DNA from: DATCLS01 sp036563805
GTDB lineage: Bacteria; Actinomycetota; Acidimicrobiia; Acidimicrobiales; VFJN01
Assembly (NCBI GenBank): GCA_036563805.1
Contig: DATCLS010000096.1
Coordinates: forward strand, 34,143 to 98,142
Direction of reading: 5' to 3'
Length of the DNA: 64,000 nt
Shown: in pieces, positions 43,992 to 52,312 of the stretch
Layout of the letters: every line of letters begins with the position of its first letter
Numbering within the stretch: position 1 is the first letter of the stretch
Notes under the pieces: generated by a model
The model's database searches: none
What the model was told of the DNA's origin: nothing
The model's input: only the letters and a program-made list of their open reading frames with translations
Translations under genes and position numbers: made by a program

Positions 43992-44001
43992 ACGGTACCG
44001 T
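43992..44001. promoter_or_regulatory. Palindromic bidirectional leaderless promoter (ACGGTACCGT)
   Basis: The palindrome contains a plus-strand TACCGT (43,996-44,001) and a minus-strand TACCGT (43,997-43,992) that share the central TA. Each hexamer is exactly 8 bp from a start codon: GTG 44,010 to the right and ATG 43,983 to the left. The whole 26-bp gap is thus one symmetric promoter without room for ribosome binding sites. Confidence 0.65.
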
Positions 44002-44009
44002 GGCGGTCC

Positions 44010-44441
44010 GTGGATGTCGTCGTGGCGCGCCCCTCCCGCCGGGACCGCGCCGCGCGAGCGCTGGCGCTCGCCGGCCTGGCCGCGGCCACGGGCCTGGTGG
44101 CGCTCGTCGACCCCGAGGGCGGCGGCCCCTATCCCCCGTGCCCGAGCCGCACGCTGTTCGGCCTCGACTGCCCCGGCTGCGGCGGCCTGCGGGGCACGCA
44201 CGACCTGCTCCACGGGCACGTGGTCTCGGCCCTCGACCACAACCTGCTGCTGCCGGTCGTGCTGGCCGTGCTGGCCGCCATGCTCGGCCTGTGGCTGCTG
44301 CCGCTGGTCGGCCGGCCGGCCCGGACGCTGCGTCCACCCCGGTGGGCGATGACGACCGCCGTCGTGGTGGTGGCGGCGTTCACCGTGCTGCGCAACCTGC
44401 CCGTCCCCGGCCTCGAGTGGCTGGGGTCGGGCGCCCGGTAG
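44010..44441 (+). CDS. DUF2752 membrane protein
   Basis: A 143-residue membrane protein of the DUF2752 family. It has a first hydrophobic helix (about residues 14-32) and the family signature CPSRTLFGLDCPGCGGLRGTHDLLHGH, with three conserved Cys. An Asn in DHNLLLP and two further hydrophobic helices (residues about 83-100 and 112-130) follow. The function of the family is unknown. The GTG start is set by the TACCGT -10 8 bp upstream. It is divergent from the LLM gene through a shared palindrome. Confidence 0.85.
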   Translation: MDVVVARPSRRDRAARALALAGLAAATGLVALVDPEGGGPYPPCPSRTLFGLDCPGCGGLRGTHDLLHGHVVSALDHNLLLPVVLAVLAAMLGLWLLPLVGRPARTLRPPRWAMTTAVVVVAAFTVLRNLPVPGLEWLGSGAR

Positions 44442-44488
44442 ACCTCACCCGCGGGGCGCGACGCGGCCGTTGGGCGGTCGACCAGCCC

Positions 44489-45010
44489 TCAATCGAGTCG
44501 GCGCAGCTCCTTGCGGTACTGGCGGCCCCGCTCGACGTACGACGCCGCCCCCGGCTCGATCATCGTGGCCGGGTCGACGGCGTCGGGCCGGATCTTGGCC
44601 GGGATGCCCAGGGCCATCGCCCGCGACGGCACCTCGGTGCCGCCCGACACCACGGCGCCCGCCCCCACCAGGGCCTGGGTGCGCACGACGGCTTGGTGGA
44701 GCACGACGGCCCCCGAGCCGACGAGCGCCCCGTCCTCGATCGTGCACCCCTCGAGGTGGGCGAGGTGGCCGATCACGCAGTCGTCGCCGACGGTCGTGGC
44801 CAGGAACGGCGTGACGTGCAGCACCGACCCGTCCTGGATCGACGTCCGGGCCCCGATCGTGATCGGCCGCCCGTCGCCCCGCAGCACCGCGTGCGGCCAC
44901 ACCGAGGACTCGGGGCCGATCACCACGTCGCCGATGACCACGGCGTCGGGGTGGACGTAGGCGCTGTCGTCGATGCGGGGCTCGAGGTCGCCGAGGGCGT
45001 AGATGGCCAC
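44489..45010 (-). CDS. Gamma-carbonic-anhydrase-like hexapeptide-repeat protein
   Basis: A 173-residue left-handed beta-helix protein built from hexapeptide repeats (VVIGDV, VVIGPE, ITIGAR and so on). Two of the three zinc His of gamma carbonic anhydrases are evident (His65 in SVLHV, His82 in IGHLAH). The third (normally in LHGC) is Glu87 (LEGC), and His85 may substitute. Activity is therefore uncertain; the family also includes acyltransferase-like binding proteins. The GTG start has AGGGGGCGG upstream. It follows the flavin reductase gene by 10 bp, so it belongs to that operon. Confidence 0.85.
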   Translation of the reverse strand: MAIYALGDLEPRIDDSAYVHPDAVVIGDVVIGPESSVWPHAVLRGDGRPITIGARTSIQDGSVLHVTPFLATTVGDDCVIGHLAHLEGCTIEDGALVGSGAVVLHQAVVRTQALVGAGAVVSGGTEVPSRAMALGIPAKIRPDAVDPATMIEPGAASYVERGRQYRKELRRLD

Positions 45011-45020
45011 CGGCCGCCCC

Positions 45021-45521
45021 CTATTGCGTGTAGCGGCCGTAGCCGCCCCGGAAGAAGACGAGCGGGCTGCCCTCGTGACCGACGTCCATCTCGAGCGTGC
45101 GCCCGAGGACGATGTAGTGGTCGCCGGCCTCGTGCACGTCGTGGATCTCGCAGTCGATCCAGGCCAGCACGTCGTCGATCACCGGCGCGCCGGTCACGGG
45201 CGCCGGGCGCCAGCCGATCGTCGCGAACTTGTCGTCGCTCTTCGTGGCGAAGACCCGGCAGACCTCCTCCTGGTCGTCCGCCAGGACGTTCACGCAGTAG
45301 TGGCCGGCCTCCCGGATCTTGGGGAAGCTGCTCGACGTCTTGCCGGCGCAGAACGCCACGAGCGGCGGGTCGAGCGACACCGAGAAGAACGAGCCCACGG
45401 CCAGGCCGACGGGGCCGGCCTCGGTGTTGGCGGTGATGACGGTCACACCCGTCGGGAAGTGCCCGAGAACCTGGCGGAACCGGGCGCCGTCGACGGTCGA
45501 GCTTGCGTGATCGGCGTTCAC
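45021..45521 (-). CDS. Flavin reductase-like FMN-binding protein (DIM6/NTAB family)
   Basis: A 166-residue FMN-binding split-barrel protein of the flavin reductase family. It has FRQVLGHFPTGVTVITA (residues about 13-29), VGLAVGSFFSVSLDPPLVAFCAGKTSSSFPKI, and GDHYIVLGRTLEMDV. Such proteins supply reduced flavin to two-component monooxygenases. GTG 45,521 is set by a TAGGGT hexamer (45,530-45,535) 8 bp upstream. Its first three bases are the TAG stop of the upstream MBL gene, so an internal promoter is embedded in the operon. Confidence 0.9.
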   Translation of the reverse strand: MNADHASSTVDGARFRQVLGHFPTGVTVITANTEAGPVGLAVGSFFSVSLDPPLVAFCAGKTSSSFPKIREAGHYCVNVLADDQEEVCRVFATKSDDKFATIGWRPAPVTGAPVIDDVLAWIDCEIHDVHEAGDHYIVLGRTLEMDVGHEGSPLVFFRGGYGRYTQ

Positions 45522-45532
45522 GGGATCGAACC

Positions 45533-46387
45533 CTATCCAGAGAGCGAGATCGTGAGCCCCTCGTAGGCGGCCAGGACCTCGGACACGGCGGTGCGCGACG
45601 CCTTCTCGCGGGCCTCCTCCAGCAGCACGTCGAGCTGGTCGTCGGTGCGGGCCGGATCGTGGTGGAACAGCACCAGGCACTTGGCGCCGGCCTCGCGGGC
45701 CACGAACACCGCGTAGTCGATCGTGCAGTGGCCCCAGTGGGCCTTCTCGGCGAACTCCTCGGGCGTGTACTGGGCGTCGTGCACGAGCACGTCGACCCCG
45801 TCGCACAGCTCGAGCACGTCCTCGGTCACGGCGTGCGAGCCGTCGAGCGGCATCTGGTGGTCGCTGAGGTAGGCGACCGACGCCCCGCCCATGTCGACCC
45901 GATAGCCGTTGTTCGCGCCCACGTGGGGCACCGGCCGCACCCGGACCTTGGCGCCGTCGAGCACCAGGTCGGTGTCGCCGGCGTCGTGGAACGTCATCTG
46001 CCCGTACAGCTGCTCGACGGTCACGGGGAAGAACGGGGGGCAGATGAACCGGTGGAAGGCGTCACCCAGCGTGCCGGTCGGCTGGGGCGGCCCGTAGATG
46101 TCGAGCCGGGCGCCGGGTCGCAGGATGGGGGTGAAGAACGGCAGCCCCTGCACGTGGTCCCAGTGGAGGTGGGTGACCAGCGCGGAGCCGCGGAACGTGC
46201 CGTCGTTCGGCTGGGTCTCGCCGAAGAACCGCAGGCCGGTCCCCAGGTCGAGGACGATCGGGTCGTGGCCTGGTGACTCGAGGGCGACGCAGGAGGTGTT
46301 TCCTCCGTAACGGCGGTTGTCGTCCGATGGACAGGGGGTGGACCCCCGGGTTCCGTAGAAGGACACGTTCAGCAAGGGTTCCCCCAT
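45533..46387 (-). CDS. MBL-fold metallohydrolase
   Basis: A 284-residue metallo-beta-lactamase-fold hydrolase. It begins LNVSFYGTRGSTPCPSDDNRRYGGNTSC, typical of the branch related to cyclic-nucleotide phosphodiesterases and RNase Z. The metal motif is THLHWDH, with a later DHQMPLDGSH, VLVHDAQY and FHHDP. ATG 46,387 follows GAGAGGG by 6 bp, and a possible TAACGT -10 lies at about 46,413-46,418. The phosphodiester or other substrate is unknown. It is first in a leftward group with the flavin reductase and gamma-CA-like gene. Confidence 0.88.
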   Translation of the reverse strand: MGEPLLNVSFYGTRGSTPCPSDDNRRYGGNTSCVALESPGHDPIVLDLGTGLRFFGETQPNDGTFRGSALVTHLHWDHVQGLPFFTPILRPGARLDIYGPPQPTGTLGDAFHRFICPPFFPVTVEQLYGQMTFHDAGDTDLVLDGAKVRVRPVPHVGANNGYRVDMGGASVAYLSDHQMPLDGSHAVTEDVLELCDGVDVLVHDAQYTPEEFAEKAHWGHCTIDYAVFVAREAGAKCLVLFHHDPARTDDQLDVLLEEAREKASRTAVSEVLAAYEGLTISLSG

Positions 46388-46511
46388 CTGCACCCTCTCG
46401 GTGTCGGGGACGTTACCCAACCGTTTCGCACGCAAGCACTGAGTGTGACCACAATCACCCGCATCGCGGACGCCCCGCGGACGCCCGCGGCGCGTGCGAG
46501 CATCGGCGGCC

Positions 46512-47420
46512 ATGAGCGACGGCAGCGTCACCGAGGGACGGGTCGAGGCGAACGGGGTCACGTTCGCCTATCTGGCGGCGGGCGACGAGGGGGCACCGCT
46601 GGCGTTGTGCCTCCACGGCTTCCCCGACACGGCCCACACCTGGCGCCATCTCCTCCCCCTCCTCGCCGAGCGCGGCTACCGGGCGGTCGCCCCGTGGCTG
46701 CGCGGCTACGCGCCGACGACGGTACCCAGCCCCCCGCACTACCAATCGGCCGTGCTCGCCCAGGATGCGGTGGCGCTGCACGCCGCCCTGTCCGGTGGCG
46801 CCGATGCGCCGGGGGTCCTCATCGGCCACGACTGGGGGGCGCTGGCCGGCTACGCCGCCGTCCACCACCCGGACGCCCCCTGGCGCCGCCTGGTCACGCT
46901 GGCGGTGCCGCCCATCGGGGCGGTCACCCAGGGCTTCTTCTCCTACGACCAGCTGCGCCGGTCCTGGTACATGTTCTTCTTCCAGCACCCGCTGGCCGAG
47001 ATGGCGGTGCCGCTCGACGACCTGGCGTTCGTCGAGCGGCTGTGGGCCGACTGGTCGCCGGGCTACGACGCCCGCGAGGACCTGGTCCACGTGAAGGCGG
47101 CGTTGCGCGACCCGGCCAACCTGGCGGCCGCGCTCGGCTACTACCGGGCCACACTCGGTGGCGTCGGCCTGTCCGACGACCCGGCCGTGGCCGAGCTGCA
47201 AGCGGCCGCCGACAGCCAGGCCCCGCCCGTGCCGACCCTGTACCTCCACGGCCGGACCGACGGGTGCATGGGGGCCGAGCTGGCCGAGCCGGCGGCCGGG
47301 ATCCTGGCGGCCGTGCCCGGGTCGCGGGTCGAGCTGGTCGACGGCGCCGGCCACTTCCTGCACCTCGAGCGGCCCGACGCGGTCAACGCCCTCATCCTCG
47401 ACTTCGTCGGACCGTCCTGA
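46512..47420 (+). CDS. Alpha/beta hydrolase, epoxide hydrolase-like
   Basis: A 302-residue alpha/beta-hydrolase. The oxyanion motif is LCLHGFPDT. The nucleophile elbow is IGHDWGA with Asp, the hallmark of epoxide hydrolases and dehalogenases. The acid is in LHGRTDGCMG and the catalytic His in GAGHFLHLE. Tyr residues in the cap (FSYDQLRRSWYMFFF) fit epoxide ring opening. ATG 46,512 gives the usual N-terminus; no clear ribosome site or -10 is seen. It converges on mutY. Confidence 0.88.
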   Translation: MSDGSVTEGRVEANGVTFAYLAAGDEGAPLALCLHGFPDTAHTWRHLLPLLAERGYRAVAPWLRGYAPTTVPSPPHYQSAVLAQDAVALHAALSGGADAPGVLIGHDWGALAGYAAVHHPDAPWRRLVTLAVPPIGAVTQGFFSYDQLRRSWYMFFFQHPLAEMAVPLDDLAFVERLWADWSPGYDAREDLVHVKAALRDPANLAAALGYYRATLGGVGLSDDPAVAELQAAADSQAPPVPTLYLHGRTDGCMGAELAEPAAGILAAVPGSRVELVDGAGHFLHLERPDAVNALILDFVGPS

Positions 47421-47450
47421 GGCGGGTCGGGCTCTCCGGGCCGGCGGGCG

Positions 47451-48344
47451 TCAGGGCAGGCGCAGCTCGTCGCCGGTGGTGACGGCCAGCCCGTCGGCGA
47501 CGAGCGTGTCCGCCACCCGGTGGGCGCGGGCCGGGTCGTCCGGCCAGCCCATGACCGCCGGCAGGTCGACCCGGGCCACCGGCCCCCGGCACAGCGCCTC
47601 GACCAGGCGGCCGCGGCCCTGCCGGTCCGACCCGTCGAACCGCGACTGGCCGATCCCCACCGCGGCCGAGCCGTCGGCCGGGTCGGGGGCGGCCAGGCCG
47701 GCGGCCGCCCAGGCGCAGCCCGACCGCGCCGGGCAGGCTTCGCACCGGGGCCGGCGCCGCCGGCACACGGTGCCGCCCAGCTCCATCACCGTCTGGTTCC
47801 ACGCCCACGACCACCCCGACGGGACGAGGGCGTCGGCCAGCGCCTGGGCCTCGGCCCGGCGCAGCGGCCGGCCCGACCACCGGGCCAGGACCCGCCCGAC
47901 GTTGGTGTCGACCACGCCCACGTCGCGCTCGAAGGCGAACGCCAGCACCGCCCGAGCGGTGTAGGGCCCGAGGCCGGGCAGGGCCAGCAGCGCGTCGAGG
48001 TCGTCGGGCAGGGCGCCGCCGTGGCGGGCACACACCGCCACCGCGCACCGGTGCAGGTTGACGGCCCGACGGTTGTAGCCGAGGCCGCGCCACAACCGGA
48101 CCACCTCCCCGACCGGGGCGGCGGCGCAGGCGGCCGGCGTCGGGAACCGGTCGAGGAACGCCCCGTAGTAGCCGACCACCCGGTCGACGCCCGTCTGCTG
48201 GGCCATGACCTCGGACACGAGGACCGCCCAGGGGTCGCGGGTGCGGCGCCACGGCAGGTCGCGCAGCTCCCGGTCGCCCCAGGCCAGCACGGCGCCCCGG
48301 TCGACCGCCGGGAGACCGGGGCCCGCCGGGAGGCCGGGGCCCAC
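47451..48344 (-). CDS. mutY: A/G-specific adenine glycosylase MutY
   Basis: A 297-residue base-excision repair glycosylase acting on adenine opposite 8-oxoguanine. It has the N-terminal WGDRELRDLPWRRTRDPWAVLVSEVMAQQT with catalytic Glu45, the helix-hairpin-helix LPGLGPYTARAVLAF, and GVVDTNVGRV with the catalytic Asp. The 4Fe-4S loop has C-x6-C-x2-C-x5-C spacing. The C-terminal NUDIX-like 8-oxoG domain is missing and replaced by about 70 residues resembling a winged helix. The start is uncertain (GTG 48,344 chosen; GTG 48,380 also possible). It is downstream of the methyltransferase gene. Confidence 0.92.
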   Translation of the reverse strand: MGPGLPAGPGLPAVDRGAVLAWGDRELRDLPWRRTRDPWAVLVSEVMAQQTGVDRVVGYYGAFLDRFPTPAACAAAPVGEVVRLWRGLGYNRRAVNLHRCAVAVCARHGGALPDDLDALLALPGLGPYTARAVLAFAFERDVGVVDTNVGRVLARWSGRPLRRAEAQALADALVPSGWSWAWNQTVMELGGTVCRRRRPRCEACPARSGCAWAAAGLAAPDPADGSAAVGIGQSRFDGSDRQGRGRLVEALCRGPVARVDLPAVMGWPDDPARAHRVADTLVADGLAVTTGDELRLP

Positions 48345-48364
48345 CGACGCGCCGCCCGCCTCGC

Positions 48365-49174
48365 CTACGCCCGCGCGCACCACCACACCCGGGTCGTGTA
48401 CGGGAACGGGAACCACGGGCGGCCGGCCAGGTCGGGGTGGGTGCGGGCCAGATCGCGCACCCGGTCGAGCACCACCGCCCGATCGGCCTCGGGCAGGGCG
48501 CCGACCACGCTCACCGACGCCGCCCGCTCGACGAGCAGCTGCTCGTCGCACGGCTGTTCCCAGTCGTGCTCCCACCGCTCGACCGGCGTGAAGTCGCCCG
48601 CCTCGGCCACCACCGCCGCGTAGTCGACCCCGTAGTAGTCGTCGTACGGGCGCTCGAGGTCGGGCCCGTCGACCAGCAGGTCGCCGAACCGCTTGACCCA
48701 GTCGTGGCGCCGGTCGCGGGCGTTCCACACCAGGAACAGCCACCCGCCGGGCCGCAGCACCCGGTGGATCTCGGCCAGCGCGGCCGGGGCGTCGAACCAG
48801 TGGAACGCCTGGGCGACCGTGACCGCGTCCACCGAGGCGTCGGGCAGGGGCAGAGCCTCGGCCGTGCCCTCGAGCACCTCGATCCCCGGCGCGGCGGCGG
48901 CCAGCCGGGCGCGCATGGCCGCCACCGGCTCGACGGCGACGACGTCGGCCCCGCTCGGCACGAGCAGGCGGGTCAGCTTGCCCGTCCCGGCCGCCAGGTC
49001 GAGCACGCGCCGGCCGGGGCCGATCCCGCCCCGGCCGACGACGAGCGCCACCGCCTCGGCGGGGTACGACGGGCGGGCCCGCTCGTAGGCGGCGGCGTTC
49101 TGCTCGAAGCCGAGGGCCGCCGGCCGCACCCGGGGGTCGGGACCGGGATCGGGCGTCGGGCCGGGCCCGCTCAC
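48365..49174 (-). CDS. Class I SAM-dependent methyltransferase
   Basis: A 269-residue methyltransferase of the UbiE/methyltransf-11 type. It has FEQNAAAYERARPSYP, SAM motif I VLDLAAGTGKLT, acidic motif II VVAVEPVAAM, and VTVAQAFHWFDAPAALAEIHRVLRPGGWLFLVWN, a common actinobacterial form. The GTG start overlaps the stop of the mesaconyl-CoA hydratase gene (GTGA). Its substrate is unknown and there is no obvious link to the ethylmalonyl-CoA pathway. Confidence 0.88.
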   Translation of the reverse strand: MSGPGPTPDPGPDPRVRPAALGFEQNAAAYERARPSYPAEAVALVVGRGGIGPGRRVLDLAAGTGKLTRLLVPSGADVVAVEPVAAMRARLAAAAPGIEVLEGTAEALPLPDASVDAVTVAQAFHWFDAPAALAEIHRVLRPGGWLFLVWNARDRRHDWVKRFGDLLVDGPDLERPYDDYYGVDYAAVVAEAGDFTPVERWEHDWEQPCDEQLLVERAASVSVVGALPEADRAVVLDRVRDLARTHPDLAGRPWFPFPYTTRVWWCARA

Positions 49175-49692
49175 TCGGCGGCGTCGGCGAACACGTCCTC
49201 GCCGTAGGGGAAGCGCCGGTCGGGGGCGAACTCGCGCTTCCACACCATCAGCCGGCGCTTGAAGTAGCAGACCTCCTCCTCGCGCTGGTTGATGCCCTTG
49301 GTCTCGACGGTGACGATGCCCCGCTTGCCGTCGGACGTCTCCTTCTTGTCGAGGACGCGGGTGACGGCGTAGATCGTGTCGCCGTGGTAGGTCGGCTTGG
49401 CGTGCTTGAGCGACTCGACCTCGAGGTTGGCGACGGCCGCGCCGCTGACGTCCGGCACGCTCATGCCCAGCACCAGCGAGTACACGAGGTTGCCGACCAC
49501 CACGTTGCGCTTCTGCACGGTGTCGTTCTCCGCGTACCACTCGTTCGTGTGGAGCGGGTGGTGGTTCATCGTGATCATGCAGAAGAGGTGGTCGTCGTAC
49601 TCGGTGATGGTCTTGCCCGGCCAGTGGCGGTAGACGTCCCCCACCTCGAAGTCCTCGAGGTGCCGGCCGAAGGGTCGATCGATCGTCGCCAT
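49171..49692 (-). CDS. mch: MaoC-family mesaconyl-CoA hydratase (ethylmalonyl-CoA pathway)
   Basis: A 173-residue hot-dog-fold MaoC hydratase. FEVGDVYRHWPGKTITEYDDHLFCMITMNHHPLH (about residues 14-47), VVVGNLVYSLVLGMSVPDVSG and PTYHGDTIYAVTRVLDKKE match the actinobacterial protein encoded with crotonyl-CoA carboxylase/reductase. That protein hydrates mesaconyl-C1-CoA to beta-methylmalyl-CoA. The head-to-head methylsuccinyl-CoA dehydrogenase supports this. TACGGT at 49,700-49,705 lies 7 bp from the ATG, so it is leaderless. A CTGAC palindrome sits in the shared 233-bp promoter region. Confidence 0.83.
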   Translation of the reverse strand: MATIDRPFGRHLEDFEVGDVYRHWPGKTITEYDDHLFCMITMNHHPLHTNEWYAENDTVQKRNVVVGNLVYSLVLGMSVPDVSGAAVANLEVESLKHAKPTYHGDTIYAVTRVLDKKETSDGKRGIVTVETKGINQREEEVCYFKRRLMVWKREFAPDRRFPYGEDVFADAAE

Positions 49693-49864
49693 GGCCGACA
49701 CCGTACGGAGCGCCGCGGCGCCGGGCCGAATTCGGCGCCGGGCTGCCGCCGCAGGTGGCGCCGGGGATGACACCGGACCGACGCCGGAGCCGCCGCCGAC
49801 GCCCACCACGCCTTCCTGCGGGCCGAAGTGGCCGCGGCCGCCGGCGCGGCGGGCAGCCCCCGGG

Positions 49865-49885
49865 TTCCTGACGGTACGTCAGGAA
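49865..49885. promoter_or_regulatory. Palindromic operator, copy 4 (TTCCTGAC-N5-GTCAGGAA), mcd/mch promoter region
   Basis: An 8-5-8 perfect dyad sharing the CTGACG-NNN-CGTCAG core with copies at 3875, 9594 and 24,861. It lies 27 bp upstream of the plus-strand -10 TACCGT (49,912-49,917), which is 8 bp from ATG 49,926. It is farther (about 160 bp) from the mch -10 at 49,700-49,705, so mcd is the more direct target. Confidence 0.68.
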
Positions 49886-49925
49886 TCTCTGCTGACAAAC
49901 CCCCTCCGCACTACCGTCAGCGGCT

Positions 49926-51506
49926 ATGACCGCGCCCGATCTGAACGCCGCTGCGTCCGCCGTCGAGCTCGCCCGCGGGGTCGTCCACCAGGGGCTGGCC
50001 CACCTGGCCCGCACGGGGTCGGTCGACTCCGATCAGGTGGTCGCCTACGACCTGGCGCACGCCGCGGCCGCGGTCGAGACCGCCCGCACGCTGTTGGACT
50101 ACGGCAGCAAGGGCGACGAGGAGGCGGCGATCACCTGCGCCTTCGCCGCCGACGCCATCGCAGACGTCGCCGCCAAGCTCTACGGGCGCGAGGCCGCCTG
50201 GGGCGTGGGCGCCGACGCCCTCGACGGCGCCCGGCCGTTCGTGGCCACCTACCGCGACCCGGCGTTCCTGGCCTCGATCGACGGCACCGGGCCCCGCCAC
50301 CTCGACGACGACTTCGAGCTGGTGCAGGACACGTTCCGCCGGTTCGCCGAGGACAAGATCCGCCCGATCGCCGAGCGCATCCACCGCCACAACGAGGACA
50401 TCCCCGAGGACATCATCTCCGGCCTGGCCGAGCTGGGCGCCTTCGGCCTGTCGATCCCCGAGGAGTACGGCGGCTTCGCGGCCGGCGGCGAGAGCGACTA
50501 CCTGGGCATGGTCGTGGCCACCGAGGAGCTGTCGCGGGGCTCGCTGGGCGTGGGCGGCTCGCTCATCACCCGGCCCGAGATCCTGACCCGGGCGCTGGTC
50601 AAGGGCGGCACCGAGGAGCAGAAGCGCCACTGGCTTCCCAAGCTGGCCAGCGCCGAGGTCATGGCCGCGGTGGCCGTCACCGAGCCCGACTACGGCTCCG
50701 ACGTCGCCGGCATCACCACCACCGCCACCCGGACCGACGGCGGCTGGCTGATCAACGGCGTCAAGACCTGGTGCACGTTCGGGGCCCGGGCCGACGTGCT
50801 GATGCTGCTGGCCCGCACCGACCCCGACCGGTCGCTGGCCCACCGGGGCCTCTCGCTGTTCGTGGTGCCCAAGGAGCGGGGCGACGGCCACGGGTTCGAG
50901 CTGACCCAGCCGGGCGGGGGCCGGATGGAGGGCCGGCCCATCGACACGATCGGCTACCGGGGCATGCACTCCTACGAGATCGCCTTCGACTCGTGGTTCG
51001 TCGAGGACGAGCACCTGGTCGGCGGCGAGGACGGGCTCGGCAAGGGCTTCTACCTGCAGATGGCCGGGTTCGAGAACGGCCGGCTGCAGACCGCGGCCCG
51101 GGCCATCGGTGTCATGCAGGCCGCCTACGAGGACGCCAAGCAGTACGCCCTCGACCGCACCGTGTTCGGGCGGCCCGTGGCCGACTACCAGCTCACCAGG
51201 GCCAAGCTGGCGCGGATGGCCGTGACCATCCAGGCGGCCCGCCAGTTCGCCTACGCCGTCGGCCGGATGATGGCCAAGGGCGAAGGCTCGATGGAGGCCG
51301 CAATGGTCAAGGCCTACGTGTGCAAGGCGGCCGAGTGGGTGACCCGGGAGGCCATGCAGATCCACGGCGGCTACGGCTACGCCGAGGAGTACGCGGTCAG
51401 CCGCTACTTCGTCGACGCCCGCGTCCTGTCGATCTTCGAGGGAGCCGACGAGACGCTCTGCCTCAAGGTCATCGGCCGGCGCCTGGTCGAGCAGGCCAAG
51501 GCATGA
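49926..51506 (+). CDS. mcd: (2S)-methylsuccinyl-CoA dehydrogenase-like acyl-CoA dehydrogenase
   Basis: A 526-residue acyl-CoA dehydrogenase with a characteristic extra N-terminal helical domain (about residues 1-115, including QVVAYDLAHAAAAVETARTLLDYGSKGDEEA). The standard three-domain FAD enzyme follows: IPEEYGGF, VAVTEPDYGSDVAGI, the Arg-containing hinge and IHGGYGYAEEYAVSRYFVDARVLSIFEGADE. The N-terminal domain and the whole pattern match methylsuccinyl-CoA dehydrogenase, which oxidises methylsuccinyl-CoA to mesaconyl-CoA. The adjacent mch encodes the next step. Ccr, Ecm and Mcl are not in the window. The start is leaderless, set by TACCGT. Confidence 0.85.
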   Translation: MTAPDLNAAASAVELARGVVHQGLAHLARTGSVDSDQVVAYDLAHAAAAVETARTLLDYGSKGDEEAAITCAFAADAIADVAAKLYGREAAWGVGADALDGARPFVATYRDPAFLASIDGTGPRHLDDDFELVQDTFRRFAEDKIRPIAERIHRHNEDIPEDIISGLAELGAFGLSIPEEYGGFAAGGESDYLGMVVATEELSRGSLGVGGSLITRPEILTRALVKGGTEEQKRHWLPKLASAEVMAAVAVTEPDYGSDVAGITTTATRTDGGWLINGVKTWCTFGARADVLMLLARTDPDRSLAHRGLSLFVVPKERGDGHGFELTQPGGGRMEGRPIDTIGYRGMHSYEIAFDSWFVEDEHLVGGEDGLGKGFYLQMAGFENGRLQTAARAIGVMQAAYEDAKQYALDRTVFGRPVADYQLTRAKLARMAVTIQAARQFAYAVGRMMAKGEGSMEAAMVKAYVCKAAEWVTREAMQIHGGYGYAEEYAVSRYFVDARVLSIFEGADETLCLKVIGRRLVEQAKA

Positions 51507-51569
51507 AGGCGGCCCTGACGGCGGCGGGCGCACGAGCGCGGGGCGTGACGGCCACATGAGGCCGGGCGC

Positions 51570-52298
51570 GTGAGCGGCGACCGGCTCGAGCCGCTGCCCG
51601 AGGACTGGGACCGGGCGCTGGCGGTCGTCGCCCACCCTGACGACCTCGAGTACGGCGGCTCGGCCGCCGTCGCCCGATGGACCGCCCAGGGCAAGCACGT
51701 CGCCTACCTGCTCGCCAGCCGGGGTGAGGCCGGCATCGACTCGATGGAGCCGGCGCGGGCCGCCGAGGTCCGCACCGCCGAGCAGGTCGACAGCGCCCGG
51801 GTCGTGGGCGTCACCGACGTGACGTTCCTCGACCACCCCGACGGCACGATCGTCTACGGGCTCGACTTGCGCCGGGACATCGCCGCCGCCATCCGCCGGC
51901 ACCGGCCCGAGCTGGTGCTGGCGGTCAACCACCGCGAGACCTACGGTGGCACGTTCCTCAACCAGGCCGACCACCGGGCCGTGGGCCAGGCCACGATCGA
52001 CGCCGTGCGAGACGCCGCCAACCGCTGGGTGTTCCCCGAGCTGTGCGACACCGGTCTCGAGCCGTGGGACGGCGTCCGCTACCTGGCCGTCGTCGCCTCG
52101 CCGCAGGCCACCCACGCCGTCGACGTGACCGCCACGTTCGAGCTGGGCGTCGAGTCCCTCCGGCGCCACGCCGCCTACCTCGAGGGCCTGGGCGGGCCGG
52201 ACCCGGCCGCCTTCCTGCGCGAGCACGCCGAGGCCACCGGCGCCCGGTTCGGCGACGGGACCGGCCTGGCGGTCCCTTTCGAGCTGCTCGGGATCTAG
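51570..52298 (+). CDS. PIG-L (LmbE-like) deacetylase
   Basis: A 242-residue PIG-L/LmbE-family metal-dependent deacetylase. The zinc and base motif AHPDDLEYG is at about residues 20-28, with SRGEAGID and a metal His in DHRAVG. The family includes MshB and Mca of mycothiol metabolism, but this protein lacks features that would place it firmly there. It follows the methylsuccinyl-CoA dehydrogenase gene by 63 bp on the same strand. The GTG start has no strong ribosome binding site. Confidence 0.85.
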   Translation: MSGDRLEPLPEDWDRALAVVAHPDDLEYGGSAAVARWTAQGKHVAYLLASRGEAGIDSMEPARAAEVRTAEQVDSARVVGVTDVTFLDHPDGTIVYGLDLRRDIAAAIRRHRPELVLAVNHRETYGGTFLNQADHRAVGQATIDAVRDAANRWVFPELCDTGLEPWDGVRYLAVVASPQATHAVDVTATFELGVESLRRHAAYLEGLGGPDPAAFLREHAEATGARFGDGTGLAVPFELLGI

Positions 52299-52312
52299 CT
52301 GCAGCTCCGGAT

